This document shows, piece by piece, positions 25,407-34,200 of a stretch of DNA of 64,000 nucleotides. Made by a program: the position numbers and the translations under genes. Position 1 is the stretch's first letter. Every line of letters begins with the position of its first letter. Source of the DNA: Porcincola intestinalis (GTDB taxonomy: Bacteria > Bacillota > Clostridia > Lachnospirales > Lachnospiraceae); assembly GCF_009696445.1 (NCBI RefSeq), contig NZ_VULZ01000002.1, forward strand, positions 1 through 64,000, given 5' to 3'. The notes beneath the pieces are model-generated. The model worked only from the letters and a program-made list of their open reading frames with translations, was not told the origin of the DNA and searched no databases.

Positions 25407-25862
25407 TCACCTCACTTTCCTTCTGTCTTCTGTTTTCTGTCTGCTTTCCAATTCACATATCGTCATTTCTGTTTCGAGATACAGCTTCTTCGGAATATCT
25501 TTCTTTACCTCTAATTCTGTATCTGACGGAGGTGTCCCGGTGTTCAGCCAGAGCAACATTTCCGGCTGAAAATAGAAGACTGGCTGTTCTTCTACTTTCT
25601 GTCTCCTCCGAAGATATTCACCAAAACTGATCCCATGAATTCTGATAAAACCGGCAGCGATGATTGGAAACGCCACCGGAAGGGTCAGATACATCGCGAG
25701 TGATGCGTTCATCTTCAGATACAGCAGAAAAAAGGACATCATCAGTCCGCTTACTGTAACTGCAGAGACAGCATACAGTGTCTGTTTCATTGTCAGGCCT
25801 TTGAAAAAATCGTCCTTATAAGCATCCAGATTCGGATTAACCGGAACCATCATCTTTCTCAC
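25407..25862 (-). CDS. PrgI family (VirB3-like) inner-membrane protein
   Basis: 151 residues. Two hydrophobic helices near residues 25-70 (LYAVSAVTVSGLMMSFFLLY and LAMYLTLPVAFPIIAAGFIR) and a cytoplasmic C-terminal tail beginning GISFGEYLRRRQKVEEQPVF match PrgI proteins of Gram-positive conjugation systems, which act with VirB4. The N-terminus VPVNPNLDAYKDDFFKGLT is also typical. It ends six bases before the virB4 GTG, so the two are translated together. Confidence 0.85.
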   Translation of the reverse strand: MRKMMVPVNPNLDAYKDDFFKGLTMKQTLYAVSAVTVSGLMMSFFLLYLKMNASLAMYLTLPVAFPIIAAGFIRIHGISFGEYLRRRQKVEEQPVFYFQPEMLLWLNTGTPPSDTELEVKKDIPKKLYLETEMTICELESRQKTEDRRKVR

Positions 25863-25874
25863 TTCTCCTTTCCA

Positions 25875-26903
25875 TCATCCAAGTCCCAGGCAGGACCTCA
25901 CCACTCCGTCTGCCCCCTTCACACAAGCCGCCGTGGCCACCATCGGCATACAGAGATTGAAAATCGCCAGCATCATCTGCACAGTGATATCCGCGCTGTC
26001 TATCGTGAAGTTCAGCGCCGCCGAGGCAAACAGACCAAAGCTCAGCTTGATTGCCAGGGCAATCACGAAGGCTTCCAGACAGTAGGCCGTAAAGGTCTTC
26101 AGCCATGCGATCCCGGTCTGTGAGAATTCGCGCCCGCCGGCAAAGCCCGCGAGCGCTACCGGGGCAAAGGGGATACACATATAAACCTTGAACAATCGCT
26201 TGATCACTGCGACCGCAACCTCGACCCCGGACACAAGAATGGTAAACATCCCCACCAAACCCCCGATCAGTGCAATCAGCCCGGCAGAGAACCAGGAACT
26301 CCCTTCGCTCTCTCCCGTATCTTTCAGTGATTCTTCCATGCTGTCGAAGACCTGGTCTACTGTCTGCTTCTTCTCATCCGATTCCGTAATCTGGATCGTG
26401 CGCGCCAGTGCAAGCGAGGCATTGTTGATACCCCTAACCAGCGACAGGGAATTCGTCACCAGTGATATGGTGATGGCAAACCGGATGAACATCTTGAACA
26501 TGGATTCCAGGGTAAATGTGGACCGGATATCGATGCTGTCTTTCAGCCACCCGGCCACGAAATAAAAAATCGTAAGTGACCCGGCAATGGCGAGAAACAC
26601 ACCGTATACCGCTGATCCCGATACGATAGACCATGCTCCGAACTGTCCTTCCGAGTTCTTCTGCACAAAGTTCAGGGCAACCTGCGTGCAGCTCTTCCAG
26701 ATAGAAAATCCACAGTTCAGAAGGGCTCTTCCCTGCGCGAACATGATGCCGCCCAGCCATGTCAGCATCGGCGACAGAACCGTTTCATACATCGCATTCG
26801 CGGCCTGCCCAAGCTTGTCACCGACCCAGCTTCCGATGCTGGTCATCCAGCCCGGGAGCTTTATTGCCAGGAGCATTGGCTGTATCGTTAATAGCTGCCA
26901 CAT
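25875..26903 (-). CDS. TrbL/VirB6-like polytopic channel protein
   Basis: 342 residues from the ATG at 26903, which follows GGAGGTGA at good spacing. Several transmembrane segments are visible (VYGVFLAIAGSLTIFYFVAG; MFIRFAITISLVTNSLSL; LIALIGGLVGMFTILVSGVE; LFKVYMCIPFAPVALAGFAG). This is the plan of the CD0411/TrbL-type protein that forms the inner-membrane pore in Firmicute ICEs. It follows the MBL hydrolase gene and precedes prgI in the operon. Confidence 0.8.
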   Translation of the reverse strand: MWQLLTIQPMLLAIKLPGWMTSIGSWVGDKLGQAANAMYETVLSPMLTWLGGIMFAQGRALLNCGFSIWKSCTQVALNFVQKNSEGQFGAWSIVSGSAVYGVFLAIAGSLTIFYFVAGWLKDSIDIRSTFTLESMFKMFIRFAITISLVTNSLSLVRGINNASLALARTIQITESDEKKQTVDQVFDSMEESLKDTGESEGSSWFSAGLIALIGGLVGMFTILVSGVEVAVAVIKRLFKVYMCIPFAPVALAGFAGGREFSQTGIAWLKTFTAYCLEAFVIALAIKLSFGLFASAALNFTIDSADITVQMMLAIFNLCMPMVATAACVKGADGVVRSCLGLG

Positions 26904-27012
26904 CGTTTCATTCACCTCCCTTCTCCTCAGGGTAAAAGAAAGCACCGGTCCGCATTCTGCACGACCGATGCACCATTACTTTGTTATTGTTCTTTGATGC
27001 AGCTTCCGGGAA

Positions 27013-27651
27013 TCAGTACAGCATCTTGATCTCTGTCCTGACCGGAGCCTTCACTCCCGCGGCAAAAACATCCGCGTCCTCTTTCTTTCCAACGATGCTT
27101 CCGTAATGGGTCGGAATTGCGACAGACGGACAGATCGTATTGATGAACTCTGCGGCCTTCTTTGCATCCATCGTATAAGTCCCGCCGATTGGAACGAGTG
27201 CGATGTCACATTTCACATCGCGGTTGTCCCTGTTCATGTCGGTATCGCCGGCGATGTAGATCCGCTGACCGTCAATCTGCAGAATGTAGCCGACCCAGCC
27301 GGCACTCTTCGGATGAAATGGCTTCAGGTTGTTGTAAGCAGCGACCGTATCAAATTCCAGGCCACCTATTCCGTAATGTTCACCGGACATCACAGAATGG
27401 ATCTCCCCAACGGTCGATGACACCTTCTCAGCCTGCGGCAGCATCTTCGCCGGAACAACCAGAACAGATTTCTCATTGCTGACCTTCTCAATATCCTCCG
27501 GTGAAAAATGATCATAATGGTCATGCGTAATGAGAATAAAGTCGGCATCCTTCGGTGTCTCCCTCATCTGGAACGGATCAATATAGATCCGGCGGTTTCC
27601 GTCTGTAATCCGAATACTGCTCTGGGTAAAGACTTCAATATTTTCCGTCAT
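27013..27651 (-). CDS. UlaG-like metallo-beta-lactamase fold hydrolase
   Basis: 212 residues with the metal motif HDHYDH near residues 40-45, a distal IYIAGDTDMN, and a final His in VAIPTHYGSIVG. This is the pattern of MBL-fold, metal-dependent hydrolases related to UlaG (L-ascorbate-6-phosphate lactonase), often of unknown substrate. It interrupts the transfer operon between the pilin-like and TrbL-like genes in the same direction. It has no known conjugation role, so it is best read as cargo carried inside the operon. Confidence 0.85.
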   Translation of the reverse strand: MTENIEVFTQSSIRITDGNRRIYIDPFQMRETPKDADFILITHDHYDHFSPEDIEKVSNEKSVLVVPAKMLPQAEKVSSTVGEIHSVMSGEHYGIGGLEFDTVAAYNNLKPFHPKSAGWVGYILQIDGQRIYIAGDTDMNRDNRDVKCDIALVPIGGTYTMDAKKAAEFINTICPSVAIPTHYGSIVGKKEDADVFAAGVKAPVRTEIKMLY

Positions 27652-27730
27652 CTGCTTTCATCCTCCTGCCTTCCGTAATTCTTTTCTCAAGTATAGCAGA
27701 CAAGCATCATAACTGTATCGACATATGCTG

Positions 27731-28051
27731 TCACTTCAGCAGATTGATGATCGTCGGGGCCAAGCACATCAAAATGCCGGCAACAACCTTCTTCAGGGAG
27801 TCGGTCTGCTGGGCGGTGTCCCTGGACTGGTAAGCGGAAGCGAATTCGAACACGCCCCAAGCCAGGACGATCGCACCGGCAGCCGTGATGATCGTCGTGA
27901 CGATGGAATACAGATTGTTGATTTTGCCCTGCACCTGCGCTGCCGCAAACGCATTCATAGGAGTCATCAGGAGCAGTGCCATGGTGGCAAGCGCTGTCAC
28001 CATGGCTTCCCGGTTGAATTTCATGTTTGCTTTCTTCTGAATCAGATTCAT
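27731..28051 (-). CDS. Maff2/VirB2-like pilin-type membrane protein
   Basis: 106 residues. AGGAG lies seven bases before the ATG. A basic N-terminus and hydrophobic segment (AMVTALATMALLLMTPMNAFA) look like a signal sequence ending in AFA; two further segments (LYSIVTTIITAAGAIVLAWG and VVAGILMCLAPTIINLL) form a helical hairpin. This is the architecture of TrbC/VirB2 pilins and of the Maff2 family found in Clostridia ICEs. It is the first transfer gene after the adhesin terminator. Confidence 0.75.
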   Translation of the reverse strand: MNLIQKKANMKFNREAMVTALATMALLLMTPMNAFAAAQVQGKINNLYSIVTTIITAAGAIVLAWGVFEFASAYQSRDTAQQTDSLKKVVAGILMCLAPTIINLLK

Positions 28052-28074
28052 GTAGGCTCTCCTCTCTCAAAGTG

Positions 28075-28114
28075 GATGTGTGACTCACAAGTCTTATCTG
28101 TAGGTGCACACATC
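28075..28114. promoter_or_regulatory. Inverted repeat upstream of the pilin-like gene
   Basis: GATGTGTG (28075-28082) and CACACATC (28107-28114) form a perfect eight-base inverted repeat 24 bp upstream of the pilin start. The position suits an operator or leader structure for the transfer operon. No clear promoter hexamers are seen. Confidence 0.35.
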
Positions 28115-28134
28115 TCACCTGTTTTATGAATAGA

Positions 28135-28171
28135 GCAAACGCTCCGGAGAATTGTTCCCCGAAGCGTTTGC
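28135..28171 (-). terminator. Strong hairpin terminating the adhesin transcript
   Basis: GCAAACGCT and AGCGTTTGC form a nine-base stem with further inner pairing (CGGGGA with TCTCCG). It lies about 60 nt after the adhesin stop. The T-tract is poor (CTATTC), so termination may be partial and allow read-through into the transfer operon. Confidence 0.55.
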
Positions 28172-28229
28172 TATTATCTTTATGTTGTCTTCAGTTACTT
28201 GTTGCATCAGGCTGCCAAGTTCGAGAAGA

Positions 28230-31200
28230 TCACTCTTCCGAATCGTTCTCCCTCTTCTTTTTCAGGATGAGAAGAAGGACGATTCCAGTTGCCGCAGCTC
28301 CGAGGATTCCCACATACGGCAGAATCGGTGAGTTATCACCGGTCCTGACCGGGGCCGTCGTAGTTGTGCCGCCGGTCGGATAAGATCCGCCGCCTCCTGA
28401 AGGAGTTGATTCGGTGGTCGTCTTCTTCTTTCCGGTCAGATCGATCTTCTCCTCCTTCGGAGCATCATACATGGTCACATGCTGAACATCTCCGTTATCA
28501 GCGACTGAGAAGGAAACATTCTCAGCCACATCGTATCCGGACGGAGCCGTTACCTCGGTAAGCGTATAAGTACCCGGAGTCAGGTATGCGATCTCATGCG
28601 GAGTCGTTCCGGATGTCCAGGAATCAATGACCTTGCCGGTAGAATCACGGACTTCCAGTTTTGCTCCCGGAAGCTCTTCTCCGTTCTCGCCGTCCACGAT
28701 GTCTTTCTTATGAATGACAACAGTAGTCGGCTTATCGAGCATGGTAACCGTCTGAATCTCTCCGGTATCCTTCACCTCGAACTGCACATCATCAGCCTTC
28801 ATGTAGAGAGCCGGAGGTGCAATCTCGGTCAGGGTATAGGTTCCGATTGGAAGCATCTCGATGTAGTGCGGTTCCTCCGCGGAAGTCCATTTCTCCACCT
28901 CGTTGCCCTCAGAATCCTTGATGACCAGCTGCGCTCCGGGCAGTTCCTTACTGTTGGTGATATCCTCCTTGGAGATCTTCAGTTTCGTGATGTCGTCCTT
29001 CATCTGGTGAAGCTCGCTCTTGAAGTCATCCTCAACCGTGAACTCGATGCTCTCAGCCGTCACATATCCGTCAGCCGGTCTGGTCTCGGTCAGGATATAA
29101 GTCTTTCCGGCTTCCAGTCCGGATACCGGATGAGCTTCCTTTCCAGAGGTCCAGGTATCAGCGGTCTTTCCGGTCTCCTTCTCGACAACAGAAAGATGCG
29201 CACCCTCAACTTCTTTCTCACCAGTCAGGTCCGTCTTGGTGATCTTCACCTGCTTATTAACCAGGTTCAGCTGATCATTGGCATCCGCCTGATCAGATAC
29301 CGTGAACTCAATCGGAGAGGCAAGGACATAGCCTTCCGGCGCTTCGGTCTCGATCAGCTTGTAGGTCTGGCCGACAACAAGGCCGCTGACTGCATGAGCA
29401 GTTCCATCGGACACCCAGTTGTCGACGATCTTTCCGTTCTGGTCCACGACCTGCAGATGGGCGCCAGCAATCATGGTAATTTCGGTATCCACCTTGCTGA
29501 CCAGAATCTGACGGTCGACAAAAGCGATCTTCTGATCTGCGTCCTCCTTCGTGACCGTGAAGTCTCTCGGCTGAGCAATCGCAAATCCTTCCGGAGCACT
29601 CTCCTCAACCAGACGGTAGGTATGTCCGACGATCAGACCGCTTACCGCGTGAGCCTTGCCATCAGAAGTCCAGGAATCAATCAGTTTTCCAAGGCCCAGT
29701 TTAGTCTCTGCTGAATCTGTATCTGTGGCAGTTGTTTCACCGGCAGTGCTGCTCTCTTCCGGAACATCAGTGCCTTCCACAAATGTATCGGCCTTATCTG
29801 CAGTATCCTCGGTTGAATTTACCACAGCCTCGGCTTCAGTTTCGGTGGCCGACTGATTTTCTTCAGTCTGGTTTTCTTCTGTCTGAGCAGGAGTTTCCTC
29901 TGTCTGCTCTGTCTCGCCCTGGCCTTCCTCAGCCTTTTTTATATCCTCTGTCAGTTCGTAGACTGCCAGTTTTGCTCCGACGACCGGATTGCCCAGTACA
30001 TCAAGCTTGTCAATGGTGACCCGCTTATCCTTCATGGATAGCGTCTGATTCTGTCCGTTGTCCGGGACAGTGAACTCAATAGATTCTGCGACCGCATAGC
30101 CTTCCGGAGCGGTCACTTCGGTCAGTGTATAGGTCTTTCCGACTTCCAGTCCGGAGATCGGATGGGCTTCACTTCCGGAAGTCCAGGTATCGACTGCCTT
30201 CCCGGTCTCCTGATCGGTTACCGTCATCTGTGCGCCAGGCACTTCCTTCTCACCCGTCACATCGGTCTTGGTCATGGTGACCTGCTTGTCGACCATCTTT
30301 ACCGTCTTGACGGTGAATCCGTCGTCAACCGTAAAGTCGACGTCAGAAGCCCTGACATAACCTTCGGCAGCGATCTCCTCATGGAGGGTGTAACTGCCTC
30401 CGACATGGAGCCCGGAAATGGCATGCGGCTCCCCGCCGGATACCCATTTGTCGACTTCCTTGCCCGTCTCCTTGTCGGTGACCGTCAGAGTAGCTCCCGG
30501 TACTTCCTTCTCCCCGGTCACATCTGTCTTGGTCATGAAGACCTGCGTGTTGGTCAGTTCAAAGGAATCGTCGGCGAACCAGTTCTTTGTGACCGTGAAT
30601 TCGATCGGGTCCGCCAGGACATAGCCTTCCGGAGCCTCAGTCTCGACCAGGGTGTACGTCTGCCCTGCCTTCAACCCGGATACCGGATAAGCACTTCCGT
30701 CGGAAGTCCAGGCATCCACGGCCTGTCCCTCGCTGTCCCTGACCTCCAGCTTTGCGCCGGCGATCATGGTGATCTTCGTGTTGACCTTGCTGACCAGAAC
30801 CTTCTTGTCCATCATAGTGACGGTCTGGTCGGCCAGATCATCGCTGATGGTGAAGTCGATCGGCTCCGCCTCCACATATCCCTTCGGCACCTTCGATTCC
30901 ACCAGCCGGTAGGTATGTCCAACCTTCAGATTGGAGGTGTCGTACTGCTTTCCGTCCGACTTCCAGGCTTCAACCGGCTGCTCGGACAGGTACTTCGTCC
31001 CGTCCTCATGGGAATGAACCTCGTAGATTTCAAGACCTGCCTTCTTCACGCCATTTCCGAGAACATCCAGTTTCTGCACGATGAGTTTCTTGTTAGTCAT
31101 AACGACCTTGCAAAGTACTCCCGTGTTCGTCACCTCGAACGGGATATCCGTCGCAAGCGTGTAGCCTCTGATGGACTGCTCCTCATGCAGCGTGTAGTTT

Positions 31201-34200
31201 CCAAGCGGAAGCCTGCTGATGCGGTGGGGTGTTCCGTCGGAAGTCCACTCCGCTTTCTGCTCCTTCCCCTTGTTGTCCTGATACACAGCAACATTTCCCT
31301 CTGCATCCAGGACCTGCATCTTCGCACCTTTCAGCTCTTCCCCATTCATATCGACTTTGGAGAAATCCCATCTGGTGTACTGGTTCCTGCGCATCGTTTC
31401 CGCCTTATCGGACTTGGTCTGTCCGTCAAGTGGATTGCCCTTCTCATCGGACATGAAGACGTAGCCGTCCTCATCAACGGTGAAGTAGGAAGGTGTGTTG
31501 TCCAGGACGTAGCCCGGAAGTGTCGCCTTCTCGGTGATGGAATAGATTCCGGTCTCGACATACTTGACCACGACCGTTCCATCATCCTTCGTCACTTCCC
31601 TGCCACCTGCGTAAACGTCTCCTGCTCGGGTCCTGTCTGCGTCCGCTCCGCCGATCCGGGTGATGTCAAATGTAACTCCGCCCAGCGTCCTGGTCGGGTT
31701 GTCATCTGTCCACTCGCCGTTTTTGTCAGCTGCCCATTCATACTTGGTCAGCTTGACCGTTGTAGGCTTGTTTTCGGCTTCGATCTCAACCGTAACGACC
31801 GGAGTGTACTGGTCTTTGTAGACGAGTTCGAACGGATGCTCCGTCGGATCCAGGGTGTAGCCTTCCGGCGCCTCGATCTCAGCGGTATGGTACTTGCCGA
31901 GATAAAGTTCCTTTGACTGTCCAACACCATCTGTTCCGATGACCACGGTGTCGACCTGGTCGCCTTTCTCCGCCTGAACGGTCCCGTCTCCGGAAATGAT
32001 CTTCTCATCCGCGTAGACACCGAACTTTGCTCCGGCGATCCTCTCCTTTGTCTCCGCATCGGTCTTGGTAATCTTCAGGACGCCCTTGACCTCCTGGTCT
32101 TTCTCCTGCCAGGTGATCAGCTGGTCCCAGGTGTTGGCCTGGTCAACCTCGAACTTCGTGAATTCCGTGTTCAGAACATATCCGTAAGGAGCCTCCAGTT
32201 CCTTCAGGTAGTAGGTCCCGACCTCCAGTCTCTGAGGCAGATAAGCCATGCCCTCCTCGTTGGTGACGAAAGTGGAGACTTTCTTATGGTTGGTGCTGTC
32301 CTTGAACTCAACAACCGTCTTCTGGTCATCCTTCAGGACCTGGATCTTTGCACCGGCCCTGAGAACCAGTTTTCCGGAATCCTTGTCGATCTTGGCCAGC
32401 TGGATCCATTCGCCATGCTGGTCCTGATAAATCCCGGTCTGGATCAGCTGCCCGTCGATGATGCCGGCGTCCTTCGTGCCGTTCACGTGAAGATTGCGGA
32501 TCGTCCCGAATCCCTTCGGGACTGTATCTTTATCTTCGATGATTGTGTAATGGCCGTAAGGCAACCTTCCATGCGGATATGCATCGTCCTTCGTTGTCGC
32601 GTATCCTTCCGAATTCGTCTTGATCGAGACATATGGCTTTGCGCCTTCTTTCGGATTATCGCCGTCCATGTCCGCATCCAGATAAATGTCAAACCGGATG
32701 CCTTCCATGGGCTTGAGTTTATCGTGCGGGTCTTCCTCATTCAGCTCCGCCTGGACCTTGTGAATGTCCACATCGAAGCGGATCACATCGTCCTCCGCGG
32801 AAATGGAGCTCAGGTCCATCATGGTCCCTTCGTTCTCTTTTCGGACAGAGAACATTGTAGGAATGAACTTTCCTCTGAGGTTGTATCCTTCCGGTGCTTT
32901 GGTCTCTTTCAGCTCATAGGTTCCATACGGAAGGTACTGTTCCGGAGACAAAGGATCTCCGTTCACATCCTTGCTTGCCGGAGAACTGAATTCTCCATTT
33001 TCATCCGTAGTGAAGGAACGGATCTTATCTCCCGGCTGATAGACCTTGCCATCCACAACGACCGGATGAGCGGAACGGTTGATCAGATCGAACTCTGCTC
33101 CCTGAAGGGAAGCCTCACCCTGAATGGGATTTCCGTTTGGAGTGGTCTTGTCAGCACGGAACTCCGCCCCTGTTTTATCTGTCAGGGTGCAGAGCTTCTC
33201 AGCAAGCTCGAGGTCCTTCTTCCGGTACTTGAATCCTGCTCTCTGAGGAATGTTCGCATGCGGGTCCGTTTTCGAATAATCTGCAAGAGTCTTCTTAGTG
33301 ATCGTCACTGGCAGAGTCTTATCCGAGAGAGTGTATCCTTCCGGCGCTGTATTCTCACGAACGGTATATTTTCCGGTTTGAAGAAGATTGCCGGTCGTCT
33401 GGCCGGTCCCGTCATCCCCTGTGGTAATCGTCGTTGCCACCTCACCCGGGTGGATCGCCTTATCCGGAGCGGTATGAAGGACGACATCAAAGTCATTTGC
33501 GTTGATGACCTCAAACTCTGCCCCTTTGAAAGTTGCGTCACCGTCCGGAGTCGTTCCCTGCTCTGCGGAGATTTTTCCAAGCTTCAGGTCGCCGAAGGTC
33601 GGGATCTCCTTCAGATCTTCCGGATCCACGGGGGCACTCTGAAATTCCGGCTGAGTGGTGCTGCTGTACATGACACCATTGCCGCTCTGCTGGATCTGCA
33701 GTTTCCATACGATGCTGTTGAGCTCGAATCCTTCCGGCTCCTTCGTCTCCTGCACGGTAACGCAACCAAGCGGAACTACATTTTCCCCATAAGTCAGAGA
33801 ACCCGAGACCAGATGTGCCTTGTCCAGAGCCGCTGTGTATTTCCCGTTCGCGTCCCTGATCGTTTTGATCACCCAGGTCTGCTTCGCGTTTTCCTCCGGC
33901 TCGGGGCTGTCATAGTAGTTCACCGTGAGCTCTGCTCCTTCGGTCGGTCGGCTGGTCCGATACATCGGGTCAACGATCTTATTGACCAGGCTGTTCAGGG
34001 TACCGTAAATCGGTTCATCCGCCACCGGGATCTCCTGTACGCCATTGGTGGACGGGAAAATGCCCCAGCTGAAAGGTTCGACCGCCTTATATCCATTCGG
34101 TGCAGTCGTCTCAGAAACCTGATAGCTGCCCGGAGCAACTTCGACCGTCTCACTGTCTCCGTTCCCATCGACATGAAGTTTATAGGACTTACCGTTCAGC

